47,988 nt of DNA from an uncultured beta proteobacterium (GTDB taxonomy: Bacteria; Pseudomonadota; Gammaproteobacteria; Burkholderiales; Burkholderiaceae_C): NCBI GenBank assembly GCA_903845935.1, contig CAIMZI010000075.1, positions 1 through 47,988 on the forward strand, given 5' to 3'. The position numbers and the translations under genes are program-made. A model generated the notes under the pieces. The model worked only from the letters and a program-made list of their open reading frames with translations. It did not search any database and was not told the origin of the DNA. Positions 26,974-35,321 of the stretch are shown here, one piece after another; the stretch's first letter is position 1; every line of letters begins with the position of its first letter.

Positions 26974-27102
26974 ATGTTGATCACAAAGCAAATTCTAGTC
27001 CGCGCGCTGTTCCTTGGCTTGGTGGGGCTGAATCTGGTGGCCTGCGGGCAGACCGGAGCGCTTTACCTGCCCACGCCGCCGACCGCTGCGGCACCGAAAT
27101 AA
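26974..27102 (+). CDS. lptM: LPS-assembly lipoprotein LptM (YifL-like)
   Basis: A 42-residue lipoprotein. A basic N-terminus ([10 protein letters not shown]) and hydrophobic core lead to the lipobox LVAC with Cys24, followed by the family signature [10 protein letters not shown] (CGxxGxLYLP). LptM helps mature the LptD/LptE outer-membrane LPS translocon. In many betaproteobacteria lysA follows; here msrQ converges instead, and the last 40 bp of the two genes overlap on opposite strands. The start is 9 bp from that of cyaY, so the promoter must lie inside cyaY. Confidence 0.88.
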   Translation: MLITKQILVRALFLGLVGLNLVACGQTGALYLPTPPTAAAPK

Positions 27103-27728
27103 TTGCGCCAGGCGCCGCTCCAACGACGCTGCACGCGCCAGCCCAGCAAAATCCCAAGGATCAGCGCATAGACCGCCACCTCGGCAAAGTTATTCTTGCC
27201 CGCACGCATCCAGAAGAAATGCAGCAGCGCCAGCCCGGCCACGGCATAGACCAGCCGGTGCATAGCCTGCCAGCGCTTGCCGCCCAGGGCCTTGATGGCG
27301 CGGTTGAACGAGGTGAGCGCCAGCGGTGTCAGCAGAACAAAGGCGCTAAAACCCACCAGAATAAACGGCCGCTTGGCAATGTCACGGGCAATGTCCGCGA
27401 CTTCAAAGCCCATGTCAAACCAGGCATAGGCCAGCAGATGCAGCACCACGTAAAAATACACAAACAAACCGGCCATGCGCCGCAGCCGCGCCAGCGCAGT
27501 GAGGCATAGAACGGTGCGCAGCGGCGTGATCGCCAACACCAGACACAGGGCGCGCAGGGTCCAGTCGCCCGTGGAGCGCACCAGCGCCTCGGCCGGATTG
27601 GCACCTAACCGATCGGTCAAGGCGGCAAACACCAGCCACAGAAACGGCAGGCAGGACAGAATGAACCAGACCGGTTTACCCCATGGGCTGGACAGCCCAC
27701 GATTGACAAGAGCGCGCATGGCAATCAT
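27063..27728 (-). CDS. msrQ: MsrQ, heme-binding membrane subunit of the methionine sulfoxide reductase system
   Basis: A 221-residue inner-membrane protein of the ferric-reductase-like family with about six membrane segments. Conserved His residues lie in FYVVLHLLAYAW, MHRLVYAVAGLALLHF and neighbouring helices, consistent with b-heme ligation. It passes quinone or flavin electrons to MsrP in the periplasm. Its ATG overlaps the msrP stop by one base (TGATG). A second in-frame ATG three codons on is possible. The 3' end overlaps lptM on the other strand by 40 bp. Confidence 0.93.
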   Translation of the reverse strand: MIAMRALVNRGLSSPWGKPVWFILSCLPFLWLVFAALTDRLGANPAEALVRSTGDWTLRALCLVLAITPLRTVLCLTALARLRRMAGLFVYFYVVLHLLAYAWFDMGFEVADIARDIAKRPFILVGFSAFVLLTPLALTSFNRAIKALGGKRWQAMHRLVYAVAGLALLHFFWMRAGKNNFAEVAVYALILGILLGWRVQRRWSGAWRNYFGAAAVGGVGR

Positions 27729-28732
27729 CAGTAAAACTTTTTCAGGTCCATGCCGGCATAAAGCTGACCCACCTGGGCTTCATAGCCGTTGAACATCAGG
27801 GTCTTGGTCTTCTTGGCAAACAGGCCGCCGTCGCCGATGCGGCGTTCGCTGGCCTGGCTCCAGCGGGGGTGGTCCACGTTCGGATTGACGTTGGAATAAA
27901 AGCCGTATTCATTGGCCGCCGCCTTGTTCCAGGCCGTGCCCGGCTGCTTGTCGGTAAAGCGGATCTTGACAATGCTTTTGCCGCTCTTGAAGCCATATTT
28001 CCAGGGCACCACCAGGCGCACCGGCGCGCCGCTCTGGTTGGGCAGCACCTCGCCATACATGCCAAAACCCAGCAGCGTCAGCGGGTGCATGGCCTCGTCC
28101 AGGCGCAGGCCCTCCACATAGGGCCAGTCCAGCACGCGCGAGCCGACAAAGGGCATGGTCTTGGGGTCGGCCAGACTGACAAACTCCACATACTTGGCGC
28201 TGCCCAGGGGCTCGACCTTGCGTATCAGTTCGGCCAGCGAATAGCCCACCCAGGGAATCACCATGGACCAGCCCTCGACGCAGCGCATGCGGTAAATCCG
28301 CTCCTCCAGGGGGCTGAGCTTGAGCAGATCTTCCAGTGCAAACTTGCCCGGCTTCTTGACCATGCCTTCTATCTCCACACTCCAAGGGCTGGTCTTCAGC
28401 GTGTGGGCGTTGGCCGCCGGGTCGGCCTTGTCGGTGCCGAACTCGTAGAAATTGTTATAGCTGCTGGCGTCCTTGTAGGGCGTGACCTTGTCCATGGTGA
28501 ACGCGCCTTCCACCTTGGACAGGCTGGCGTTCAGGGCCGCCAACTTGCCAGGGCGAGCGCCCCATGCCGATTCGGCAAGCGCATCGCGCGCGGCCCAGGA
28601 GGCCAGGCCGGAACCGGCCGTCAGTGCGGCGATGCCCTTGAGCAACTCACGCCTACGGTTGTAGACGCTTTGGGGCGTAATCTCGCTAGAGACTGGGTGC
28701 TTGAAACCGTCGCTTGAGGATTGGATGAGCAT
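27728..28732 (-). CDS. msrP: MsrP, periplasmic protein-methionine-sulfoxide reductase, molybdopterin subunit
   Basis: A 334-residue sulfite-oxidase-family molybdoenzyme that repairs oxidised methionines in periplasmic proteins. A twin-arginine signal (NRRRELLKG, about 25-33, then a hydrophobic stretch to about 53) directs folded export. The molybdenum-ligating Cys151 is in [11 protein letters not shown]. Length is normal. AAAGGAAA lies before the ATG. It is followed immediately by msrQ. Upstream 216 bp separate it from the cytochrome c4 gene, which has its own terminator, so msrPQ has its own promoter. Confidence 0.95.
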   Translation of the reverse strand: MLIQSSSDGFKHPVSSEITPQSVYNRRRELLKGIAALTAGSGLASWAARDALAESAWGARPGKLAALNASLSKVEGAFTMDKVTPYKDASSYNNFYEFGTDKADPAANAHTLKTSPWSVEIEGMVKKPGKFALEDLLKLSPLEERIYRMRCVEGWSMVIPWVGYSLAELIRKVEPLGSAKYVEFVSLADPKTMPFVGSRVLDWPYVEGLRLDEAMHPLTLLGFGMYGEVLPNQSGAPVRLVVPWKYGFKSGKSIVKIRFTDKQPGTAWNKAAANEYGFYSNVNPNVDHPRWSQASERRIGDGGLFAKKTKTLMFNGYEAQVGQLYAGMDLKKFY

Positions 28733-28851
28733 GGATGTTTCCTTTGTTCACCGTTGGTCCGCCTGGCGCAGAAATTCTTACAGTGAAGATGCGGAATAAA
28801 ACGGTTTGCCAAAACTACCATGTCCGCCTTGGGCCGCCTAGGCGTAGGGAC

Positions 28852-28886
28852 AAAAAAATAGCGGGTCACTCTCTCAGAGGACCCGC
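28852..28886 (-). terminator. Rho-independent terminator of the cytochrome c4 gene
   Basis: Read on the minus strand, a 7-bp GC stem GCGGGTC...GACCCGC (28886 back to 28861) with a 12-nt loop is followed directly by TATTTTTTT. It begins about 60 bp past the cytochrome stop codon. The stem plus T-tract is textbook intrinsic-terminator structure and isolates this gene from msrPQ. Confidence 0.92.
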
Positions 28887-28948
28887 CACGTGGGGCGAAG
28901 CTGGCAAACACCGGCTCCACATCCGGAGCCCTGTTGCCTGAACCGTGC

Positions 28949-29578
28949 TTAGTGCAGACCGGCGATGTAGTCGCTGACCGCCTTGATTTCGCGGTCATTG
29001 AGTTTGGCAGCCACTTGCGTCATCTGGATGCTGTTCATGCGCACGCCGTCACGGAAGGCCGTGAGCTGGGCTTGCGCATATTCCGCATTCTGTCCGGCCA
29101 GACGCGGGTACTGAGCCGGAATGCCAGCGCCATTGGGGCTATGGCAACCGGCGCAGGCGGGCACCTGGCGATCGGCAATGCCGCCGCGGTAAATGCGCTC
29201 ACCCAGGGTCACCAGGTCCTTGTCCTTGGAGAAACCTGGCTTGGATGTCTTGCCGCTGACCCAGTAGGCAATGTTCTTCATGTCCTCTTCGGACAGGGTC
29301 GATGCAAAGCCCAACATGATGGGATTGGCGCGCTTGCCGGCCTTGAACTCGGTCAACTGCTTGACCAGGTATTCAGGGTGCTGCTGCGCCAGTTTGGGAT
29401 AAATGGGCAGGATGGAATTGCCGTCCGGGCCATGGCAAGCGGCGCACACGGCGCCAAAACTGGCTTCCCCTTTGGCTAGGTCCGGCTTGTACTTGGCCGG
29501 CGCGGCCTCGTTGGCCACGGCCGAGAATGAAAATGCGGCCATCAAGCCGGCGACGATCAAGGGTGCAATCAACTTCAT
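28949..29578 (-). CDS. Diheme cytochrome c4
   Basis: A 209-residue periplasmic diheme c-type cytochrome. The signal peptide (MKLIAPLIVAGLMAAFSFSA..., cleavage near AVANE) is followed by two homologous domains with CAACH (Cys45, Cys48, His49) and CAGCH (Cys142, Cys145, His146). Met ligands are plausible in ANPIMLGFA and RMNSIQMTQ. The repeat structure matches cytochrome c4, which carries electrons to terminal oxidases. Its start is 69 bp from that of engB on the other strand, and a terminator follows the gene. Confidence 0.92.
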   Translation of the reverse strand: MKLIAPLIVAGLMAAFSFSAVANEAAPAKYKPDLAKGEASFGAVCAACHGPDGNSILPIYPKLAQQHPEYLVKQLTEFKAGKRANPIMLGFASTLSEEDMKNIAYWVSGKTSKPGFSKDKDLVTLGERIYRGGIADRQVPACAGCHSPNGAGIPAQYPRLAGQNAEYAQAQLTAFRDGVRMNSIQMTQVAAKLNDREIKAVSDYIAGLH

Positions 29579-29591
29579 ATGGTGTGGTTTC

Positions 29592-29620
29592 TTAGAAGCA
29601 AAACTGAGCCATTCTACAAT
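29592..29620 (+). promoter_or_regulatory. Predicted engB promoter
   Basis: TTAGAA (29592-29597, 3/6) and TACAAT (29615-29620, 5/6) are spaced by 17 bp and point at engB, giving a predicted leader of about 20 nt. The short leader is consistent with the lack of a visible Shine-Dalgarno sequence before the engB ATG. Confidence 0.45.
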
Positions 29621-29647
29621 GGCGCTTTGGGTTTACCGTATCTATCC

Positions 29648-30418
29648 ATGTCCACTTCTCCAAACCCAAGCCAAACGGCCGTCCCTGCCGCTGCCAAAAC
29701 AGCTCCCGAAAAGTCCGCCGCCGCTGTGGCCATGGGCTGGTTGCACACCGCCAAATTTTTGACCACCGCACCGCAATTGCATTTTTTGCCAGAGCTCAAC
29801 GTTCCGGAAATTGCCTTTGTCGGGCGCTCCAACGCCGGAAAGTCCACCTGCATCAACACGCTGACGCAGCAAAAGCAGCTGGCCTTTGCCTCCAAGAAGC
29901 CGGGCCGCACCCAGCACATCAACCTGTTTTCGCTGGGCAAGCAGGGCATCATGGATGCGGTGCTGACCGATCTTCCCGGCTACGGCTATGCGGCAGTGCC
30001 CAAGCAAGACAAGATCCGCTGGCAACAGGTGATGGCCAATTACCTGGTCAGCCGCGAGAATTTAATGGGCATTGTGCTGATGTGCGATCCGCGCCACGGC
30101 ATGACCGAGCTGGACGAAATCTTGCTCGAAGTGATACGCCCACGCGTGGAGGAAGGCCTGAAGTTCCTGATCGTGCTGACCAAGTCCGATAAGCTGACCC
30201 GCGCCGAGGCGACCAAGGTGCTGTCCATCACCAAGCTGCAGGCCGGTGGCGGCGATGTCATGCTGTTCTCGGCGCCCAAGCGACAGGGCATTGAAGAAGT
30301 GGCGCAACTGCTTTACAAATGGGCCCATCCGGAAGGCAAAAAAGCGCTCCCGACAAACGCCATTGCCATCACCGAAATCGAAGAAGAAGTGCCACCGGAG
30401 TTTCCGGAAGCAGACTGA
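29648..30418 (+). CDS. engB: Ribosome biogenesis GTPase EngB (YihA/YsxC)
   Basis: A 256-residue TRAFAC-class GTPase needed for assembly of the large ribosomal subunit. The G1 loop GRSNAGKS is at residues 59-66, with G3 TDLPGYGYA and G4 TKSDKL; the G2 region GRTQHINLF is intact. The N-terminus has an Ala/Pro-rich tail of about 28 residues and the C-terminus an acidic tail, so it is longer than the E. coli enzyme (about 210). The start at 29648 lacks a clear ribosome binding site. It is divergent from cytochrome c4, a common betaproteobacterial arrangement. Confidence 0.95.
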   Translation: MSTSPNPSQTAVPAAAKTAPEKSAAAVAMGWLHTAKFLTTAPQLHFLPELNVPEIAFVGRSNAGKSTCINTLTQQKQLAFASKKPGRTQHINLFSLGKQGIMDAVLTDLPGYGYAAVPKQDKIRWQQVMANYLVSRENLMGIVLMCDPRHGMTELDEILLEVIRPRVEEGLKFLIVLTKSDKLTRAEATKVLSITKLQAGGGDVMLFSAPKRQGIEEVAQLLYKWAHPEGKKALPTNAIAITEIEEEVPPEFPEAD

Positions 30419-30474
30419 GCGCAGTACGCAAAGTGTTCTCGCAGAGCGGCGAAGCCACAAGCGTGGGGGCACAG

Positions 30475-31338
30475 TTAATACGGCGGAGTTTCTCCGTTGG
30501 GCCGGTCCTTGAAGCGCTTGTGGACCCAGTAATACTGGGCCGGCATGCTGTCGATATAGGACTGCAGGCGCAGGTTCATCAACGCCGTATCGGCCAGTGC
30601 ATCGGCCGTGGGGAAGTCTTTCCAGGCTGGCAACACCTCGATGTCATAGCCCTCGGCCGTTAGGCGCGCCAAGAGCGGCACCACCTTGGCCCGGCTTAGG
30701 CGGGCAAAGCGGGATAAGGACGGCACGGTGCAGGCCTGCACGCCATAGAACGGCACAAACACCGACTCCTCCGGCCCGAAATTCATGTCCGGCAGCAGGT
30801 AAAGCGGCTCACCCGCCTTGAGGGCGGCGATGATGGGCTTGACACCCTCTATGCGCCTGAACAGTCGCACCCCGCCAAAGCGCTGGCGTCCCTGCAGAAT
30901 CCAGGCATCTGCCTCTGCGTTGGCCTGATCCGTATAAATGGTGGTGAAGTGCCGGGGCAGTTGCTGGGTGATGGCGGTCCAACCGGCATCCAGGCCGACA
31001 AAATGCGGCGCAAAAATCACCGTGGGCGCGCTGCCATGCAACTCATGCACGGCACCGGTCAGGCGCAGCCGCCGTTGGATGGTGTCTGGGTCGGCATGCC
31101 AGAGCCAGCCGCGGTCCAGCCAGGCCTTGGCAAAATTCACAAAGTGCTGCCGGGCGCAGGCGCGGACCTGGGCCTCGCTCCACTGCGGAAAACACAGGCG
31201 CAAATTGGTGAACACCACGCGACGGCGCGAGCCCACCACCAGATACAGCACCCAGCCCAGGACCACACCCAAGGCCCGCACCCAGGACAGAGGCAAGCGG
31301 CGGGTCCAAGCCACCAACGCCAGTGTGAAGCGCGTCAT
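30475..31338 (-). CDS. LpxL/HtrB-family lipid A acyltransferase, first of a pair by position (distal gene)
   Basis: A 287-residue lysophospholipid-acyltransferase-family membrane protein of the kind that adds secondary acyl chains to lipid A. An N-terminal membrane anchor (about 18-36) precedes the catalytic HxxxxD motif His112/Asp117 (APHFVGLDAGW); a conserved YLLPDMNFGPEESVFVPFYG segment lies near residue 175. The start at 31338 overlaps the upstream acyltransferase by 4 bp (ATGA). The two adjacent copies probably have different acyl or site specificity. It converges with engB over 56 bp with no clear terminator. Confidence 0.88.
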   Translation of the reverse strand: MTRFTLALVAWTRRLPLSWVRALGVVLGWVLYLVVGSRRRVVFTNLRLCFPQWSEAQVRACARQHFVNFAKAWLDRGWLWHADPDTIQRRLRLTGAVHELHGSAPTVIFAPHFVGLDAGWTAITQQLPRHFTTIYTDQANAEADAWILQGRQRFGGVRLFRRIEGVKPIIAALKAGEPLYLLPDMNFGPEESVFVPFYGVQACTVPSLSRFARLSRAKVVPLLARLTAEGYDIEVLPAWKDFPTADALADTALMNLRLQSYIDSMPAQYYWVHKRFKDRPNGETPPY

Positions 31339-32168
31339 GCGCCCATCCCCTTGGGCTTTTTGTAACGGGCATAGCCCCACAAATACTGCTGGGGCTTTTG
31401 CAGAATCAGCAATTCCATGGCGCGGTTGATCTGCGCCGCGGCCACTCCCATGTCCTTAGAAAGCACAAGCGCCAGCGGTGATACATGCACCACGTAGCCC
31501 CGTCCCCAGGAAAGGCGCTCGCCCCAGGCCACCAGCACCACAGCGCCGGTTTGCAAGGCCAATCTTGCCGACAAGGTCATGGTGTAGGCCGGCTTGTCAA
31601 AAAATGGCGCCCAGACGCCCAGCCCCTCGGGTGGCACCTGGTCCGGCAGCAGGCCCACACATTGGCCGCTTTTTAGCGCCTTGATCAGTTGCTTGACGCC
31701 CGCCATCGTGGTCGATGCGGTGGCCAGGCCGGGGCGTTGGCGCGAGGCCTGCACCACCTTCTGCAACCAGGCCTTGCGCGGCGGCCTAAACAACACCGTC
31801 ATGGGCTTGCCGACGGCTCCAAAACGCGCGGCATAGGCCTGGGCCGTGATCTCAAAACAGCCCAGGTGCGGGGTCAGAAAAACAATCCCCTTGGCCTGCG
31901 CCAGCGCCGCTTCCACATGCTCGGCGCCATCCCAGAACACCGGCACCGGCCGACCCAGCCACAGGCGCGGCAGCTCGGCAATCAAGCGTCCAGACTCGCC
32001 CACGGCAGCCATCCAGTGGCTGCGCCGTACTCCGGCCAGGGCCGCGTTTTCAAGGAAACGGCGACGGTAATCGGCAGAGCCCAAGAACGCGATCCAGCCC
32101 AACAGCCAGCCACAGGCCTGCAGGGCCCACAGCGGGGCATGCGAAAGCAGTCGAAACAAAACAGTCAT
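31335..32168 (-). CDS. LpxL/HtrB-family lipid A acyltransferase, promoter-proximal copy
   Basis: A 277-residue lysophospholipid acyltransferase with a membrane-anchor N-terminus (LWALQACGWLLGWIAFLG) and the motif His101/Glu106 (TPHLGCFE), the HxxxxE form also used in E. coli LpxL. The segment GLLPDQVPPEGLGVWAPFF is a family landmark. It is upstream of and coupled to the second acyltransferase gene. It is divergent from metK with 181 bp between start codons. The acceptor (lipid A or ornithine lipid) cannot be told from the sequence. Confidence 0.87.
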   Translation of the reverse strand: MTVLFRLLSHAPLWALQACGWLLGWIAFLGSADYRRRFLENAALAGVRRSHWMAAVGESGRLIAELPRLWLGRPVPVFWDGAEHVEAALAQAKGIVFLTPHLGCFEITAQAYAARFGAVGKPMTVLFRPPRKAWLQKVVQASRQRPGLATASTTMAGVKQLIKALKSGQCVGLLPDQVPPEGLGVWAPFFDKPAYTMTLSARLALQTGAVVLVAWGERLSWGRGYVVHVSPLALVLSKDMGVAAAQINRAMELLILQKPQQYLWGYARYKKPKGMGA

Positions 32169-32349
32169 TGCTGGGATAAGATAGGGGCGTGTCGCTGAGT
32201 TACAGAACTACTTGCAGGGCGATACACACGAGGGCTTTCTTGTAAGAGGTCGCCATTGTGCCTTGCCAATAGAGGCAAATCTGCTAAAGCGTTCGCTGCA
32301 AGCCCGAAAGCCCAAGCAACGCGCCTTGTTGAACTTTTGGAGAAACTTT
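32169..32349 (+). promoter_or_regulatory. metK leader region with possible RNA structure
   Basis: This 181-bp intergenic region serves metK and the divergent acyltransferases. It contains a local hairpin TTGCC-AATAGA-GGCAA (32263-32278) and two longer complementary pairs: CTTGCAG (32211-32217) with CTGCAAG (32296-32302), and GGGCTTTC (32232-32239) with GAAAGCCC (32306-32313). These pairs cross, so they would form a pseudoknot or be alternatives. Pairs of this length are near what chance allows here. No known SAM or SAH riboswitch consensus was recognised, and no convincing promoter was found. Confidence 0.3.
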
Positions 32350-33531
32350 ATGGCGAACGACTTTCTTTTCACTTCCGAATCCGTATCAGAGGGCCACCCC
32401 GACAAGGTAGCCGACCAGATTTCCGATGCCATACTGGACGCGATCTTCAAGCAGGACCCCAAGTCCCGCGTCGCGGCCGAGACCCTGACCAACACCGGTC
32501 TGGTCGTGCTGGCGGGTGAAATCACCACCAATGCCCATGTGGACTACATCCAGGTGGCGCGCGACACCATCAAGCGCATAGGCTACGACAACACCGAATA
32601 CGGCATCGACTACAAGGGCTGCGCCGTGCTGGTGGCCTACGACAAGCAATCCAACGACATCGCCCAGGGCGTGGACCATGCCTCAGACGACCACCTCAAC
32701 ACCGGCGCCGGTGACCAGGGCCTGATGTTCGGCTACGCCTGCGACGAAACCCCCGAGCTGATGCCCGCGCCGATTTATTACGCCCACCGCCTGATGGAGC
32801 GCCAGGCCCAGTTGCGCAAGGACGGCCGCCTGCCCTTTTTGCGCCCGGACGCCAAGAGCCAGGTCACCATGCGCTATGTGGACGGCAAGCCGCACAGCAT
32901 TGACACGGTAGTGCTGTCCACCCAACACAGCCCGGACCAATCCGAAGACCAGCACCACATGAAGGCCAGCTTTACCGAGGCCATCATCGAAGAGATCATC
33001 AAGCCCGTGCTGCCCAAGGAATGGCTGCAAAACACCCGCTACCTGGTGAACCCCACCGGCCGTTTCGTGGTCGGTGGCCCGCAGGGCGACTGCGGCCTGA
33101 CCGGACGCAAGATCATTGTCGATACCTACGGAGGCGCCTGCCCGCACGGTGGCGGCGCCTTCTCCGGCAAGGACCCGTCCAAGGTCGACCGCTCGGCTGC
33201 CTATGCCGCCCGCTATGTCGCCAAGAATGTGGTGGCTGCCGGTCTGGCCAAGCAATGCCAGGTACAGGTGGCCTATGCCATTGGCGTGGCCCAGCCCATG
33301 AACATCACGGTCTACACCGAAGGCACCGGCGTGATCCCCGATGACCAGCTGTCTGCACTGGTGGCCGAGCACTTCGACCTGCGGCCCAAGGGCATCATCC
33401 AGATGCTGGATCTGCTGCGCCCGATCTACGAAAAGACCGCTGCCTATGGCCACTTCGGCCGCGAAGAGCCCGAGTTCACTTGGGAACGCACCGACAAAGC
33501 CGCAGCGCTGCGTGCAGCAGCAGGGCTATGA
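32350..33531 (+). CDS. metK: S-adenosylmethionine synthetase
   Basis: A 393-residue methionine adenosyltransferase that makes SAM from methionine and ATP. It starts [19 protein letters not shown], with the ATP-binding His16 and Asp18, and carries [16 protein letters not shown] and the signature [26 protein letters not shown] loop near residue 270. Length is typical. The open frame runs 46 codons upstream but without homology; the ATG at 32350 has TTTGGAGAAAC before it. It lies 28 bp upstream of a glycosyltransferase gene. Confidence 0.97.
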   Translation: MANDFLFTSESVSEGHPDKVADQISDAILDAIFKQDPKSRVAAETLTNTGLVVLAGEITTNAHVDYIQVARDTIKRIGYDNTEYGIDYKGCAVLVAYDKQSNDIAQGVDHASDDHLNTGAGDQGLMFGYACDETPELMPAPIYYAHRLMERQAQLRKDGRLPFLRPDAKSQVTMRYVDGKPHSIDTVVLSTQHSPDQSEDQHHMKASFTEAIIEEIIKPVLPKEWLQNTRYLVNPTGRFVVGGPQGDCGLTGRKIIVDTYGGACPHGGGAFSGKDPSKVDRSAAYAARYVAKNVVAAGLAKQCQVQVAYAIGVAQPMNITVYTEGTGVIPDDQLSALVAEHFDLRPKGIIQMLDLLRPIYEKTAAYGHFGREEPEFTWERTDKAAALRAAAGL

Positions 33532-33559
33532 GCCGAAGGACTCGTAGACAATAGGACCC

Positions 33560-34795
33560 ATGAAACTTCAGACACAACGCTTTATTGACCGCTGGGTGGG
33601 CCAGCTGCTGTGCGGCGTGGTGTCTGCCTGGGTGCGCTTCACCGGGCTGTTTACCGGCCCGGCCCAGCCGATCCAGAATCCCAAAAATATTCTGGTGATC
33701 CTGCTGTCGGAGATGGGCAGCATCGTGCTGGCCGGCCCGATGTTTGCCCAGCTGCGCCGCAATTACCCCGGCGTTCACATCCACATCCTGCAGCTCAAGA
33801 AGAACCAGGAAGTGTCCAAACTGCTGCAACTCACCAACCCCGAATACATGCACAGCCTGGATGACAGTTCCGGCGGCAAACTGCTGCGGGACATCCTGTC
33901 CATCAGCGCCAAGATGCGCGCGCTGGGCCTGGATGCGGTGATCGACTGCGAACTGTTTTCCCGCGTCAGCGCCCTGCTCTCGTTCAGCACCGGCGCGCCG
34001 CTGCGCGTGGGCTATACGCCGCACACGCAAGAAGGCCTGTACCGCGGCAGCTTTATCAATCAGGCCATTCCCTACAACCCGTATCAGCACATCAGCAAGC
34101 AGTTTCTGTCGCTGGTGGATGGTCTGCAGTCTGCTGGCAGCACGCCGCGCAACAAGGCCGCAGCGATTCGCGAACTGCCAACAGACACAGAACTCAGCGT
34201 GAACTTTTCGGCGGAGGAACTCCAGGCTTACCGCTCCAAGCTGCACTCCGATCACCCGGTCACGACTTCCCGCAAGCTGGTGCTGATGTATGCCGGTGGC
34301 GGCATCCTGCCCGAGCGTGCCTGGCCGGCCGCCCACTATGCGCGTGTGGCCCAGGGCCTGTGCGCTGCGGGATTTGCCGTCGGTTTGATCGGTCTGAAGG
34401 ACGACGCCCAGCTGGCCAAGGATCTGCTGGTGCAAATCCACAGCGATGCCTGTCTGGACCTCACCGGCTATACGCGCAGCATTCGCGAGCTGCTGATGCT
34501 GTTCCATGCCTCCGAGTTGCTGATCACCAACGACGGTGGGCCTGGCCACTTCGCCACGCTCACGCCGATCCAGACCATGGTGTTTTTCGGCCCCGAAACC
34601 GGCAAGCTCTATGGCCCACTGGGCTCACGCAACACCGTTCTGGAAAGCGGCATTGCCTGCTCGCCCTGCCTGTCGGCGTACAACCACCGACTGACCTTTT
34701 GCGACGGCGACAACCAGTGTCTCAAGCGCATTGCGCCCGACCCGGTGCTGGACCAGGCCCTGCACTTTTTACAGGGCACGGCGCCAGCGCTATGA
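33560..34795 (+). CDS. Glycosyltransferase family 9 (heptosyltransferase-like) protein
   Basis: A 411-residue GT-B fold protein of family GT9. The N-terminal Rossmann segment is KNILVILLSEMGSIVLAGPMFAQL (about 42-65, in place of the usual GDLLLTTP-like loop). The C-terminal donor-binding half has YAGGGILPERAWP and NDGGPGHFATL, typical of ADP-heptose:LPS transferases. The longer N-terminus and the C-terminal ACSPCLSAYNHR...CDGDNQCL region with several Cys mark a subgroup seen in surface-polysaccharide clusters. AGGA precedes the start. It overlaps the GtrA-like gene by 4 bp. Confidence 0.87.
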   Translation: MKLQTQRFIDRWVGQLLCGVVSAWVRFTGLFTGPAQPIQNPKNILVILLSEMGSIVLAGPMFAQLRRNYPGVHIHILQLKKNQEVSKLLQLTNPEYMHSLDDSSGGKLLRDILSISAKMRALGLDAVIDCELFSRVSALLSFSTGAPLRVGYTPHTQEGLYRGSFINQAIPYNPYQHISKQFLSLVDGLQSAGSTPRNKAAAIRELPTDTELSVNFSAEELQAYRSKLHSDHPVTTSRKLVLMYAGGGILPERAWPAAHYARVAQGLCAAGFAVGLIGLKDDAQLAKDLLVQIHSDACLDLTGYTRSIRELLMLFHASELLITNDGGPGHFATLTPIQTMVFFGPETGKLYGPLGSRNTVLESGIACSPCLSAYNHRLTFCDGDNQCLKRIAPDPVLDQALHFLQGTAPAL

Positions 34796-35289
34796 GTGAA
34801 TCCGCTTCTCTGTCAGGCCGCGTGCTGGCGCTGCTGCGCTGGCTGGAAAATTTCCGCTACATCAAGTTCGGCATCGTAGGCGCCAGCGGCACCGTGGTTA
34901 ATTTGCTGGTGCTGCATCTGGGCCATGAATACCTGTTTACCGCCATTGAACCGGTGGGCAGCAAGCCCTATGCCTCACTGGCCCTGGCCATCACCATTGC
35001 CACGCTCAACAACTTTAGCTGGAACCGGCTCTGGACCTGGTCGGACCGCGTCAAGGCCGAGGCAATGGTGCTGCACACCGACCCACTGCATCCCAGCCCC
35101 GGTCAACTCGGACGCGAATTTGGCAAATACGCCACTGCCTCCGGTTTTGGCAGCGCCTTGCAATACGTGCTGACGCTGTTGCTGTCGGGCTCCATGGATT
35201 ACCGCATCGCCAATGTGATTGCCATCGTGGTGGCAAGCGTGAGCAACTTTTTGGCCAACGACAAATGGACCTTCAAGCGCCGCAGCTAG
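34792..35289 (+). CDS. GtrA-like membrane protein
   Basis: A 165-residue protein of the GtrA/DPMS-like family, with four expected membrane segments (FGIVGASGTVVNLLVLHL, LALAITIATLNNF, ALQYVLTLLLSG, VIAIVVASVSNFLA) and the family ending NFLANDKWTF. A cytoplasmic loop of about 40 residues after LWTWSDRV is longer than usual. Family members are thought to move undecaprenyl- or dolichyl-phosphate sugars across the membrane. Translation is coupled to the GT9 gene (ATGA overlap), and the ArnT-like transferase follows, so the three may act together on one glycan. Confidence 0.87.
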   Translation: MSESASLSGRVLALLRWLENFRYIKFGIVGASGTVVNLLVLHLGHEYLFTAIEPVGSKPYASLALAITIATLNNFSWNRLWTWSDRVKAEAMVLHTDPLHPSPGQLGREFGKYATASGFGSALQYVLTLLLSGSMDYRIANVIAIVVASVSNFLANDKWTFKRRS

Positions 35290-35321
35290 GCCTCGCCAGC
35301 AACCCCACAGCGCAACCCGCC

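Noticed and set aside
32212..32349. N-terminal extension or leader peptide in frame with metK
   Set aside because: The frame is open but begins only with TTG, has no ribosome binding site or homology, and the MetK N-terminus is normal at 32350.
32169..32349. Known SAM or SAH riboswitch upstream of metK
   Set aside because: No match to the conserved cores I know could be recognised, so only a generic leader is reported.
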